Both the position numbers and the translations under genes were made by a program. Positions 44,870-53,805 of a stretch of 64,000 nt of DNA are shown here, piece by piece (the stretch's first letter is position 1; the number at the start of each line of letters is the position of its first letter). Origin of the DNA: Polaribacter sp. IC073. Its GTDB lineage: Bacteria > Bacteroidota > Bacteroidia > Flavobacteriales > Flavobacteriaceae. The DNA lies in the NCBI RefSeq assembly GCF_007997075.1, contig NZ_VORS01000011.1:20810-84809 (forward strand). The letters are read 5' to 3'. Below the pieces are notes generated by a model. The model saw only the letters and a program-made list of their open reading frames with translations, searched no databases and had not been told where the DNA came from.

Positions 44870-45961
44870 ATGAAACCAACAAAAAGTCAATTTTTTAAAC
44901 GTCAGATTACTTTACAGGAAATTGGAGAAGTCGGACAACAAAAATTACAAAACGCTTCTGTTTTGGTAGTTGGTTGTGGCGGTTTAGGAAGTCCGATTGC
45001 GGTGTATTTAGCTTCTAGCGGAATTGGGGAAATTCATTTGGTAGATTTTGATACGATTGATATCACTAATTTACACAGACAAGTTTTCTTTTCTTTAGAG
45101 GATGTTGGTAAGTTTAAGGCTGAAGTGATATCAACATTTATAAAAAAAAGAGCCCCTTTTACAGAAGTTAGCTTTTCGAACAAACCAATTACAAAAGAAA
45201 ATGTTTTTGAGTTGTTAGAAGACGTTGATGTTGTGGTTGATGGAACAGATTCGCTACCCACAAAATATCTTTTAAACGATGCTTGCGTCCTTCAAAATAA
45301 ACCAATGGTTTATGGTTCTTTGTATAAATTTGATGGCTATGTTGCTACTTTTAATGTCTTGCAAAAAGAAGGCAGTTATTCAGCAAATTTAAGAGATGCT
45401 TTCCCCGAAATGGCAACAGATATTCCTAATTGTGAGGAAGCGGGAACGTTAAATTCTATTGTTGGTATAATTGCCACACAACAAGTAAATGAAGTTTTAA
45501 AATTGATTACAGGAATAGGAAAACCGTTAATAAATCAATTATTAATTTACAATTCACTTCAAAATACACAGTTAAAAATGAAGTTAAAACCGACTGTTTT
45601 AAAAGAGAAAATAGCAAAAATATTTAAGGTTCAAACCTATTTTGATGCTGTTTGTGCAACTCAAAATAACGATTTTTTAATTACTGCTGCAGACTTAAAA
45701 AGTAAACTTGAAGATAAAAATTTAGAGTTAATTGCCGTTTTACCAAATTTAAAATTACCTTTTGAAGTGCATCAGGTAATTCCTATTCAAAATTTTAAGG
45801 CAGAAAATATTATTGTAGATTTTGATAAAACTTATGTTATGGTTTGCCAAAGAGGTATGAATAGCTACATTGCAACAAAAATGATGAAAAATAAATACCC
45901 GGAATTAAACGTCTTTAGTTTGGTTGGCGGAATTTCTAAATACAAAATAGCACATAAATAA
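44870..45961 (+). CDS. moeB: MoeB/HesA/ThiF-type adenylyltransferase with rhodanese-like tail
   Basis: A 363-residue E1-like enzyme that would activate the C-terminal Gly-Gly of MoaD. The nucleotide site is VVGCGGLGSP, followed by VDFDTIDITNLHRQ, DGTDSLPTKYL and the catalytic Cys region IPNCEEAGTLN. The paired CxxC zinc motifs of classical MoeB are missing. The C-terminal 100 residues are rhodanese-like with VCQRGMNS as the active loop. No moaD or moaE is in the window, so the sulfur carrier must be elsewhere. Confidence 0.88.
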   Translation: MKPTKSQFFKRQITLQEIGEVGQQKLQNASVLVVGCGGLGSPIAVYLASSGIGEIHLVDFDTIDITNLHRQVFFSLEDVGKFKAEVISTFIKKRAPFTEVSFSNKPITKENVFELLEDVDVVVDGTDSLPTKYLLNDACVLQNKPMVYGSLYKFDGYVATFNVLQKEGSYSANLRDAFPEMATDIPNCEEAGTLNSIVGIIATQQVNEVLKLITGIGKPLINQLLIYNSLQNTQLKMKLKPTVLKEKIAKIFKVQTYFDAVCATQNNDFLITAADLKSKLEDKNLELIAVLPNLKLPFEVHQVIPIQNFKAENIIVDFDKTYVMVCQRGMNSYIATKMMKNKYPELNVFSLVGGISKYKIAHK

Positions 45962-47731
45962 ATGGAAAACCCCATAAATTTTTATACAAGTACAAAAGCT
46001 GACTTAGAAAAAGAAGCAGCCATTTTAAAACGCACATCTGTTAATTTAAGTATCTTTAGATTTACTGTTTTCTTAGGCGTTTGTTTTTTAATTTATACAA
46101 CTTTTGGCGAATATCCAACGGTTTTTATCATCGCTTCTTTAGGGCTTTTATTGTTTGGGTTTTTGGTTTCAAAACACATCAATCTTAAAAGAAAAAGAAA
46201 TATTGTTAATGAGAAAGTTCAAATTAATAAGACAGAAATAGGTGTTTTAAATCGCGATTTTCATCATTTAGAAACGGGTGAAGAATTTATAAATCCTGCA
46301 CATTTTTATAGCAATGATATCGATTTATTTGGCAAAGGTTCTTTCTTTCAATATATGAATAGAACGAAAACAAATGATGGTAAAGAAGTTTTAGCAAATT
46401 TGTTAATAGAAAATAAAATAACTACTATTTTAGAGAAACAAAATGCGTTGAAAGAGCTTTCTAAGAAAGTTCTTTGGAGACAACATTTTGGGGCTTTGGC
46501 AAGTTTGGTTTCTGTGAAGAATACTTCGAAGTCCATTGTAGATTGGGTCTCTAATTATGCTTCAGTTTTTCCTAAATATTTAGCGAAAATTCAAATAGGC
46601 TTTTCTGTACTTTCTTTGGTTTTAATTGTTTTGGTTTCCTTTGGTATCGTTCCGTTCTCATACTTAATAATTTGGTTTTTCTTCGGGCTTTTTATTACGG
46701 GAAGGTTTTTAAAAAAAACGAACAATCTTTATGCAGAAACGGATAAGGTTAGAGAAACGTTTAAACAATATCATGTTTTATTAGATGAGATAGAAAATGA
46801 ATCTTTCACTTCAGAAATATTAACAAAAAAGCAAGAAATTATCAAGTCAGAAAATAAAAAAGCTTCTTTAATTTTTAAAGAGTTTTCTAAAGTTTTAGAC
46901 GGTTTCGATCAAAGAAATAATTTAGTGATTGCTGTTTTTGGAAATGCATTCTTGCTTTGGGACATAAAAAGTGCTTGCAAGGTAGAAAAATGGATTTCTA
47001 GTTATAAACACACGGTTGATAAATGGTTTGAAGTAGTTGCTTTTTTTGATGCAGAAAACTCGTTAGCAAATTTTCACTTTAATCATCCGAAATTTATTTT
47101 CCCAGAAATAACTTCAGAAAAAGAAGTGATTGAGGGAACTAATTTAGGGCATCCTTTATTAAAAACGGATAAAAGAATAGACAATGATTTCAATATTAAA
47201 AAAGAAGAATTTTTTATTGTTACAGGAGCAAATATGGCAGGAAAAAGCACATTCTTAAGAACTATTTCCTTGTCTATTGTAATGGCAAATTGTGGTTTGC
47301 CCGTTTGTGCAACGTCTTTTAAATATTCGCCAATAAAACTGATTACAAGTATGAGAACTACAGATTCTTTAACGGAAGATGAGTCTTATTTTTATTCAGA
47401 ATTAAAACGATTAAAATTTATTGTTGATGAAATTAAAGACGAAGATTACTTTATAATTTTAGATGAAATTCTAAAAGGAACCAATAGTAAAGACAAGGCA
47501 ATTGGTTCTAAAAAGTTTGTAGAAAAACTAACAAAATCGAAATCTACAGGAATTATTGCAACGCATGATGTGAGTTTGTGTGAATTAGAAAATGAGTTTC
47601 CTACAGTTAAAAATTACTATTTTGATGCTGAAATTATAGCAAATGAATTGCATTTCGACTACACGCTAAAAAACGGAATTTGTAAAAACATGAATGCGTC
47701 TTTCTTGTTGCATAAAATGGAAATTATTTAG
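45962..47731 (+). CDS. Membrane-anchored MutS-family ATPase
   Basis: A 589-residue protein that starts directly after the moeB-like stop. Two pairs of hydrophobic segments (about 30-75 and 215-255) precede a helical lever region and a MutS ATPase domain (about 400-589): Walker A GANMAGKST near 425, FIILDEILKGTNS near 498 and GIIATHD. The mismatch-recognition domain of true MutS is absent. It is unlikely to do classical mismatch repair; the role is unknown. The position suggests co-transcription with the Moco genes. Confidence 0.88.
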   Translation: MENPINFYTSTKADLEKEAAILKRTSVNLSIFRFTVFLGVCFLIYTTFGEYPTVFIIASLGLLLFGFLVSKHINLKRKRNIVNEKVQINKTEIGVLNRDFHHLETGEEFINPAHFYSNDIDLFGKGSFFQYMNRTKTNDGKEVLANLLIENKITTILEKQNALKELSKKVLWRQHFGALASLVSVKNTSKSIVDWVSNYASVFPKYLAKIQIGFSVLSLVLIVLVSFGIVPFSYLIIWFFFGLFITGRFLKKTNNLYAETDKVRETFKQYHVLLDEIENESFTSEILTKKQEIIKSENKKASLIFKEFSKVLDGFDQRNNLVIAVFGNAFLLWDIKSACKVEKWISSYKHTVDKWFEVVAFFDAENSLANFHFNHPKFIFPEITSEKEVIEGTNLGHPLLKTDKRIDNDFNIKKEEFFIVTGANMAGKSTFLRTISLSIVMANCGLPVCATSFKYSPIKLITSMRTTDSLTEDESYFYSELKRLKFIVDEIKDEDYFIILDEILKGTNSKDKAIGSKKFVEKLTKSKSTGIIATHDVSLCELENEFPTVKNYYFDAEIIANELHFDYTLKNGICKNMNASFLLHKMEII

Positions 47732-47824
47732 TGTTTTAGAGAGAATAGAGGAGAGGTGCGTGATTTAGTAGAGATGTATCATAAAATAAGATTTTTAAGC
47801 TTAGAACGAAGCATGAAAAATAAT

Positions 47825-48376
47825 TTATTCTTTCCATTCTAAGGTTTCTATCAAACGTAAAATATCTTCTTTTATATAATCTACAGCAGGCAAAATGGAA
47901 TCGTAATTTGGTTTTGCATAGAAATATAAAGAACCCTTTATAAAGTTTTTTGTGCTGTCTGTAACATGAAACTGAATGTGAGAAGCTGCATTTCCTGTAA
48001 TTTCATAGATACTGCCAAAAACTCTTTTTTTAGGATTTACAAAGTCTTTCGGTATAATTTGTTCTGCCTTTGCAGTGTGTTTAAAAACAAGTTTTTCTGC
48101 TTCGGTAAGTAATTCTTTTATATTATTTTCTACAGGTCTGTAGGTAATATCTATAGATGCTTTTAATTTTGGATATTTAATTGTGAGCCAATTGTTCTTG
48201 TCGTCAACAATGGTTGTATTTTTTGAAATGTCAAAAGTATACGGTCTTTTTAGTTTTAATTTTTGGTATGTTTTTTCTGGATATTCTAAGCTTAAATATG
48301 CTTTGGGTTTCGGAAAAACAGCCTCCTTACAAGAAAGAAAAAAGGATAAAAAAAGGAATAAAAAGAGGTTACGCAT
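47825..48376 (-). CDS. gldD: Gliding-motility lipoprotein GldD
   Basis: A 183-residue lipoprotein with lipobox FFLSC (Cys16) and the family opening PKPKAYLSLEYPEKTY. GldD is required for gliding in Flavobacterium johnsoniae. It overlaps gldE by eight bases, the order seen in other gliding flavobacteria. Confidence 0.95.
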   Translation of the reverse strand: MRNLFLFLFLSFFLSCKEAVFPKPKAYLSLEYPEKTYQKLKLKRPYTFDISKNTTIVDDKNNWLTIKYPKLKASIDITYRPVENNIKELLTEAEKLVFKHTAKAEQIIPKDFVNPKKRVFGSIYEITGNAASHIQFHVTDSTKNFIKGSLYFYAKPNYDSILPAVDYIKEDILRLIETLEWKE

Positions 48377-49697
48377 TTCTAGTAGCTTTTACTTGTTTAA
48401 TACGCTTTTTATCTAGCGCTTCAATAGTAAACGTATAATTCTTAAAGATTATTTTCTCGCCTCTTTTAGGGAACTTCCCAGAAATCTCTAAAATAAAGCC
48501 AGCTAAGGTTTCACTTTCGCCTTTCTCTTCCTCAAAGATATCTTCATCTTCATCATCTAAAACTCTACAGAAATCTTTTATAGAAGTCTTGCCTTCAAAA
48601 ATATAATTGTTGTGGTCTATTCTAGAATAAGACAAATCTTCATCGTCAAATTCGTCGTTTATGTCTCCTACAATCTCTTCTATAACGTCTTCTAAGGTAA
48701 CTAATCCGCTAGTTCCTCCGTATTCGTCTACAACGATAGCTAAATGATTTTTCTTTGCTCTAAAATCAACCAATAAATCGTCTAATTTTTTATTTTCTGG
48801 TACAAAAAAGGGTTCTCTAAGCAGCGTTTGCCATTTAAAAGATTTCTTGTCTAGATGTGCTAACAAATCTTTTGCGTACAAAACACCTGTAATATTATCT
48901 ATATTTTCTTTATAAACAGGATTTCTAGAATAGCCTTTTATTAAAATTTTATTTAAAACTTCTTCATAAGATTCATCATCAGAAATTGCAAAAATATCTA
49001 TTCTTGGTTTCATTATTTGCACCGTTTCTGTGTTTCCGAAGTTTACAATTCCTTGTAAAATCTTTTGCTCATCTTTACTAGTTGCACCTTGAGATGTTAA
49101 TTCTAAGGCTTGAGACAGGGTTTCTACGGAAAAATTCCTTGCTTTATTTCCGAATTTTTTCTCAATCCATTTCGTAATCGAAATTAACGGCATGCTAAAA
49201 GGCGTTAATAAAATATTAACAGCATGAATAAATTTAGACATTTTCTTAGCAAATGGCAGTGCATTTCTAGATGCATATACTTTTGGTAAAACTTCGCCAA
49301 ATAATAGAATTAAAAAGGTTACTAAAATTATTTCTAAGACAAATCGAACAGGAAGTGCAAAGAAATGTAGGTCTAAAGTAAGGTTAAAATTGCCAAATAA
49401 AGTTTCTGCTAAAGAAGCAAATAAAAGTACAATTAAAATGTTTATAAAATTGTTGGTAATTAAAATGGTGGCTAGCAGTCTTCTGGGTCTGTCTAGTAAG
49501 TTTACTACAATATTCTCTTCTTTACCATTGTTAGAAAGTTCGTTTATATCTGTTTGATTTAAAGAGAAGAAAGCAATTTCAGAACCAGAAATTAACGCAG
49601 AACTAACAAGTAGTGCAATTAAAACAATTCCGTTTAAAACTGTAATAAAATCGAAGGAAGCTAATAGAATAAATAAATTTTCGGGATCTGGGTCCAA
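48369..49697 (-). CDS. gldE: Gliding-motility protein GldE (CNNM/CBS transporter-like)
   Basis: A 442-residue membrane protein. A DUF21/CNNM membrane domain (about 15-190; SGSEIAFFSLNQTDI) is followed by a CBS pair (about 210-340; MKPRIDIFAI and DEYGGTSGLVTLEDVIEEIVGDI) and a CorC/HlyC C-terminal domain (about 355-440). Relatives transport magnesium or cobalt. It lies 20 bp downstream of ssb and overlaps gldD. Confidence 0.95.
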   Translation of the reverse strand: MDPDPENLFILLASFDFITVLNGIVLIALLVSSALISGSEIAFFSLNQTDINELSNNGKEENIVVNLLDRPRRLLATILITNNFINILIVLLFASLAETLFGNFNLTLDLHFFALPVRFVLEIILVTFLILLFGEVLPKVYASRNALPFAKKMSKFIHAVNILLTPFSMPLISITKWIEKKFGNKARNFSVETLSQALELTSQGATSKDEQKILQGIVNFGNTETVQIMKPRIDIFAISDDESYEEVLNKILIKGYSRNPVYKENIDNITGVLYAKDLLAHLDKKSFKWQTLLREPFFVPENKKLDDLLVDFRAKKNHLAIVVDEYGGTSGLVTLEDVIEEIVGDINDEFDDEDLSYSRIDHNNYIFEGKTSIKDFCRVLDDEDEDIFEEEKGESETLAGFILEISGKFPKRGEKIIFKNYTFTIEALDKKRIKQVKATRNA

Positions 49698-49717
49698 AGG
49701 TTAATAGTTTATAATTG

Positions 49718-50158
49718 TTAAAAAGGTAAATCGTCGTTTTTTTCTGGTGCAACCGTTTTTGGTTCACTAGTAATTGGTGTATTTTGTTGTGGAGCAGGAG
49801 CACTGTTTTCCGAGTTCTTTTTAGCAGTACTTAGCATTGTCATTTCTGTAACAATAACTTCTGTAGAATAGCGTTTCACGCCATCTTGTTCCCATTGCCT
49901 GTTTTTTAATTTTCCCTCTACATATATTTTATCTCCTTTCGATAAATATTTCTCGCAAATTTCTGCCAATTTGTTTCTCACAACAATATTATGCCAATCT
50001 GTATTGGTTACTTTTTCTCCTGTTTGTTTGCTTGTGTAACTTTCTGAAGTTGCAATAGGAAAACGCCCAACACTATTTTTATCATCAAAATAATGCATTT
50101 TTACGTCATCACCTAAATTACCAATAAGTATTACTTTGTTTATTGTTCCTGCTGCCAT
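49718..50158 (-). CDS. ssb: Single-stranded DNA-binding protein
   Basis: A 146-residue OB-fold protein (residues 5-110; KVILIGNLGDDV, TDWHNIVVRNKLAEI, KGDKIYVEGKL). A Pro/Gln/Asn linker leads to the acidic tip EKNDDLPF that recruits partner proteins. It is in the order mutY-ssb-gldE-gldD, 42 bp after mutY. Confidence 0.97.
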   Translation of the reverse strand: MAAGTINKVILIGNLGDDVKMHYFDDKNSVGRFPIATSESYTSKQTGEKVTNTDWHNIVVRNKLAEICEKYLSKGDKIYVEGKLKNRQWEQDGVKRYSTEVIVTEMTMLSTAKKNSENSAPAPQQNTPITSEPKTVAPEKNDDLPF

Positions 50159-50200
50159 AATTTCAATTTTTTAAACAAATCAAATGTACAAAATTATCAA

Positions 50201-51244
50201 TTACTTTTTCGATTGAAAAGCTTCTAAAAAATTTGCGATTAAAACAGGTACAGGAAAATCTTGAATGTCTTTCCAAAGAATATTAGCATTTTTAAGTCTT
50301 TTTGTTTCTACAACCCAAAAATGTGTATATATATGTTGATGAGATAACTTATGAACAATTTCTTTTTCATTAAAAAGTGAAATAGTAGTTTCTTCTGGAA
50401 ATAGTTCGATAAATGCATCCGAAGAAATAATTTCTTTTTGATTGATGCTCTTCTCGCTTTCAATTAATGGAAATTGGTACAAACCTCGCCAAATGCCTTT
50501 TCCCTTTCTTTCTGATAGAATTGTTTTGTTGTCTTCTGTTTGTATCACCAAAAAATTAAAATAACGTTTTCTAACTTTTATTTTCTTCTCTTTTACGGGC
50601 AATTCTTTTGTGAGGTTTTTTTCTAAAGCGACGCAGCTATCAGCAAACGGACAGGTGTCACATAACGGATTTTGTGGTTTGCAGTGCAATGCACCAAAAT
50701 CCATAATTGCCTGATTAAAGTTTCCGGGTTGTGTTTCGTCTATTAGAGATTGCGCTAATGCTTTAAACTCCTTAATTCCGGATGTCGAGTTGATTGCCGT
50801 ATGAATGCCGAAGTACCGGGAAAGTACCCTGTAAACGTTTCCATCTACAACAGCTGTTGGTTCGTTAAAACAAATGGAGGCAATTGCAGATGCGGTGTAA
50901 TCTCCAATTCCTTTTAATTTTATAATTTCTTTATAAGTGGATGGAAACTCGCCATTTAACTCTTCTGCGATCTGTTTTGCAGAAAAATGTAGGTTTCTTG
51001 CGCGCGAATAATAACCGAGCCCTTGCCACATTTTTAAAACAGTACTTTCATCTGCTTTTGCAAGCTCGAAAACTGTTGGAAAAGTGGCTGTAAATTTCAG
51101 ATAATAAGACAAACCTTGGGCAACTCTTGTTTGTTGCAACATGATTTCGCTTAGCCAAATAAAATATGGGTTCTTACTTTTACGCCAAGGGAGTTCTCGG
51201 TTATTTTGTAAGTACCAGTAAACTAATGTGTTAGAAAATTTCAT
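50201..51244 (-). CDS. mutY: A/G-specific adenine glycosylase
   Basis: A 347-residue base-excision enzyme removing A mispaired with 8-oxoG. Visible: LSEIMLQQTRV with the catalytic Glu, the helix-hairpin-helix LKGIGDYTASAIASI, catalytic Asp in AVVDGNVYRV, and the 4Fe-4S motif CKPQNPLCDTCPFADSC (Cx6Cx2Cx5C). A NUDIX-like recognition domain ends the protein. The ATG at 51244 is preferred over a TTG seven codons earlier. Confidence 0.97.
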   Translation of the reverse strand: MKFSNTLVYWYLQNNRELPWRKSKNPYFIWLSEIMLQQTRVAQGLSYYLKFTATFPTVFELAKADESTVLKMWQGLGYYSRARNLHFSAKQIAEELNGEFPSTYKEIIKLKGIGDYTASAIASICFNEPTAVVDGNVYRVLSRYFGIHTAINSTSGIKEFKALAQSLIDETQPGNFNQAIMDFGALHCKPQNPLCDTCPFADSCVALEKNLTKELPVKEKKIKVRKRYFNFLVIQTEDNKTILSERKGKGIWRGLYQFPLIESEKSINQKEIISSDAFIELFPEETTISLFNEKEIVHKLSHQHIYTHFWVVETKRLKNANILWKDIQDFPVPVLIANFLEAFQSKK

Positions 51245-51304
51245 CAATAAAATATAGAATTGCAATATTACATTTTAAAATTAAGATAAAATTAAGTCTT
51301 TATC

Positions 51305-51335
51305 TTTTCGGAATTGATTAATTATCATATATTTG
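51305..51335 (+). promoter_or_regulatory. Promoter of the HU gene
   Basis: The -7 box TATATTTG (51328-51335) is followed by catccg; the -33 region is ttttcg at 17 bp spacing. The 14-base core tatatttgcatccg is identical to the rplU promoter. Confidence 0.6.
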
Positions 51336-51385
51336 CATCCGCATTTTTGGAAGTAAATTAATAAAAATATAGTAAAAATAGAGAC

Positions 51386-51676
51386 ATGACGAAAGCAGAT
51401 ATCGTATCTAAAATTTCAGATAAATCGGGGATTGAAAAAACAGATGTTTTAGCAACAGTGGAAGCATTTATGACTGAAGTTAAAGATGCCTTAGAAAATG
51501 GGGATAACGTTTATTTAAGAGGTTTTGGTAGTTTTATTATCAAAACAAGAGCAGAAAAAACTGGTAGAAATATTTCAAAAAATACAACTATTAAGATTCC
51601 TTCTCATAATATTCCAGCTTTTAAACCAGCAAAAACTTTTACTGAAGGAGTAAAAAGTAAAGTTGCTGTAAAATAA
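51386..51676 (+). CDS. HU family DNA-binding protein
   Basis: A 96-residue histone-like protein: MTKADIVSKISDKSGIEK, LRGFGSFIIKTRAEKTGRN with the DNA-binding beta arm, and IPSHNIPAFKPAKTF. It acts as a dimer bending DNA. It begins the transcript that continues into the small basic protein gene 55 bp on. Confidence 0.97.
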   Translation: MTKADIVSKISDKSGIEKTDVLATVEAFMTEVKDALENGDNVYLRGFGSFIIKTRAEKTGRNISKNTTIKIPSHNIPAFKPAKTFTEGVKSKVAVK

Positions 51677-51731
51677 CATTAATACAATACTAATCTAAAT
51701 CTTAACGGATTTAAAAAAAAATCGAAACATT

Positions 51732-51824
51732 ATGCCAAGCGGTAAAAAAAGAAAGAGAGCAAAAATCTCTACACACAAAAGAAAGAAAAGAGCAAGAGCA
51801 AATAGACACAAGAAGAAAAAGTAA
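51732..51824 (+). CDS. Small, highly basic 30-residue protein
   Basis: ATG at 51732, 30 codons, TAA at 51822. Start MPSGKKRKRAKIS, end HKKKK; 20 of 30 residues are Lys, Arg or His. I recall near-identical short proteins between HU and rng in other Flavobacteriaceae, which argues for a real gene. The composition resembles a small ribosomal protein or an RNA-binding tail. It is too short for routine gene calling. Confidence 0.75.
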   Translation: MPSGKKRKRAKISTHKRKKRARANRHKKKK

Positions 51825-51841
51825 GCTTACGCTTACTTTTT
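51816..51841 (+). terminator. Terminator overlapping the stop codon of the basic protein gene
   Basis: aaaaagtaagc (51816-51826), loop ttac, then gcttacttttt (51831-51841): a perfect 11-bp stem whose left arm contains the stop codon TAA. Confidence 0.85.
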
Positions 51842-51896
51842 CGTTTATTATTTAGCGAAAAAGAATCAATCAAACAAAACAAGTTCATTGACATTG

Positions 51897-51985
51897 GAAG
51901 ATTTACTCGTAGTGTAAGGCAGTAAATCTTCTCACGGTATTACAAAATACCTGACAGTATTAATCCATTTGCACAATAAAGTGCA
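51897..51985 (+). promoter_or_regulatory. Structured leader of rng: three consecutive hairpins
   Basis: Hairpin 1: gaagatttact (51897-51907) with agtaaatcttc (51921-51931), perfect 11 bp. Hairpin 2: ggtatt (51936-51941) with aatacc (51946-51951). Hairpin 3: tgcac (51970-51974) with gtgca (51981-51985). All lie within 110 bases upstream of the rng start. None has a T-run, so they are not terminators. By analogy with E. coli RNase E, they may serve autoregulation by the encoded RNase. Confidence 0.55.
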
Positions 51986-52005
51986 GTGTTAAAACCAAAT
52001 TCAGC

Positions 52006-53535
52006 ATGAAAACAGAATTAATAATTCGTTCAAATTCATCTGATATTGATTTTGCCTTATTAAGAGATGGAAAACTTATTGAATTAAATAATGAAACAAC
52101 TGGTAATAAATTTTCTGTTGGCGATATTTTTTTAGCCAAAATAGGAAAGGTGTTAACAGGTTTAAATGCAGCCTTTGTAAATGTAGGATACCCAAAAGAC
52201 GGGTTTTTACATTATCATGATTTAGGTGCGCAGGTAAACTCATTAAATGCATTCATTAAGAAAGTAAGCACAGGTAATTATAAAGAATTCACTTTGAAAA
52301 ACTTCCGATTTGAGGAAGACATTAACAAAGACGGTAGTGTAAATGATGTGCTAAAATCAGGGCAAAACCTATTAGTACAAATTGTAAAAGAACCAATATC
52401 TACAAAAGGACCAAGGTTAAGTTCCGAGTTATCTATAGCAGGTAGATTTTTGGTATTAGTTCCTTTTTCTAACAGAGTTTCAGTTTCTCAAAAAATTGAA
52501 GATCCAAAAGAAAAAGAACGATTAAAAAGATTAGCAAAAAGCATAAAGCCAAAAGGTTTTGGCGTTATTCTAAGAACTGTTGCCGAAGGAAAAAAGGTAG
52601 CAGAACTAGATAAAGATTTGCAAAACTCATTAGAGCGTTGGAAAAAGATGTGTAAAAGTATCGCGAATACAAATACCCCAACAAAAATTTTGAGTGAATT
52701 AAACAGAGCATCTTCTATTTTAAGAGATGTTATGAATGAATCGTTTACAAGTATTGTAACCAATGATGAAACTCTTCAAGAAGAAATTAAAGAGTACTTG
52801 CAAGAAATTTATCCTGAAAAGGAAAAAATAGTAAAATTGCATAGATCTGAAACTCCTATTTTTGAAAAATACGGAATAGAAAGACAAATTAAAACATCAT
52901 TTGGTAAAACAGTTTCTATGAGCAAAGGTGCGTATCTAGTTATAGAGCACACAGAAGCTTTGCACGTTATAGATGTAAATAGCGGAAACCGTTCTAACAA
53001 AGCAGGCTCACAAGAAGATACTGCATTAGAAGTAAATCTAATTTCAGCGACTGAAGTAGCACGTCAATTACAATTGCGTGATATGGGAGGAATTATAGTT
53101 GTAGATTTTATTGACATGCACAAAGTTGAAAACAGAAATAAATTGTTTCAACACCTGAAAGAGCAAATGGCTTTTGACAGAACAAAACACAAAATATTAC
53201 CTCCAAGTAAGTTTGGTTTGGTACAAATTACAAGACAAAGGGTTAGACCAGAGTTAAGTATAAAAACTACCGAAGCCAACCCAAATAAAAGTGGAGATGT
53301 AGAAGCGCCAATTGTCTTATTAGACAAAATTGAAGCAGATTTAGAGAAATTTATCTCTAATCCAAAGAATAAAAAGATACAATTACACTTGCATCCTTTT
53401 ATTGCTGCCTATTTATTAAAAGGCGTAAATTCTATTCGTTTTAAATGGTATTTAAAACACAAAAAGTGGATTACTATTATACCTAGAGATGCTTACACAT
53501 ACTTACATTATAGATTTAAATCTCCAAAAGATTAA
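52006..53535 (+). CDS. rng: Ribonuclease E/G family endoribonuclease
   Basis: A 509-residue RNase G-type enzyme. The S1-like RNA-binding region is at about 35-125, and the catalytic core has VIDVNSGNRSNKAG and GGIIVVDFIDMHKVENR, supplying the metal-binding Asp residues. It lacks the long disordered tail of E. coli RNase E. The leader is structured (see 51897) and a strong terminator follows. Confidence 0.96.
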   Translation: MKTELIIRSNSSDIDFALLRDGKLIELNNETTGNKFSVGDIFLAKIGKVLTGLNAAFVNVGYPKDGFLHYHDLGAQVNSLNAFIKKVSTGNYKEFTLKNFRFEEDINKDGSVNDVLKSGQNLLVQIVKEPISTKGPRLSSELSIAGRFLVLVPFSNRVSVSQKIEDPKEKERLKRLAKSIKPKGFGVILRTVAEGKKVAELDKDLQNSLERWKKMCKSIANTNTPTKILSELNRASSILRDVMNESFTSIVTNDETLQEEIKEYLQEIYPEKEKIVKLHRSETPIFEKYGIERQIKTSFGKTVSMSKGAYLVIEHTEALHVIDVNSGNRSNKAGSQEDTALEVNLISATEVARQLQLRDMGGIIVVDFIDMHKVENRNKLFQHLKEQMAFDRTKHKILPPSKFGLVQITRQRVRPELSIKTTEANPNKSGDVEAPIVLLDKIEADLEKFISNPKNKKIQLHLHPFIAAYLLKGVNSIRFKWYLKHKKWITIIPRDAYTYLHYRFKSPKD

Positions 53536-53570
53536 TTTTTATACTTGTAAAAGGCAATAATTTATTATCA

Positions 53571-53603
53571 AAAAACCCGAAACTATTAAAGTTTCGGGTT
53601 TTT
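53571..53603 (+). terminator. Terminator after rng
   Basis: aaaaacccgaaact (53571-53584) and agtttcgggttttt (53590-53603) form a perfect 14-bp stem with loop attaa. Confidence 0.92.
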
Positions 53604-53739
53604 CTATTTCATATATTTTTAATGTTTTGCTTGTAATGCTAAATTAAAAAAGTAAAAAAAAATCATCTTTATAGTTTTGATAGAAAATTTCTGAAAAAAG
53701 AAATTTTACTCGATCTGTCCGCCTCTTTTTTAGTATTTA

Positions 53740-53790
53740 CGCAATCTCACATCGAGCAATGCTGCTTTTTTGCAAAATTGTATCGAGATG
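53740..53790. repeat. Short interspersed repeat (caaaattgtatcgaga type)
   Basis: It contains caaaattgtatcgaga (53773-53788), identical to 38862-38877, preceded by cacatcgagcaatgct. It fills much of the gap between the rng terminator and the convergent exonuclease-like gene; nothing else was seen there. Confidence 0.55.
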
Positions 53791-53805
53791 TTTTTCATAA
53801 CTTTA

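Noticed and set aside
45962..47731. True mismatch-repair MutS
   Set aside because: The mismatch-recognition domain is absent and membrane segments are present; only the ATPase part is MutS-like.
53740..53805. Small minus-strand peptide of 22 codons upstream of 53790
   Set aside because: The frame lies within an interspersed repeat and has no further support.
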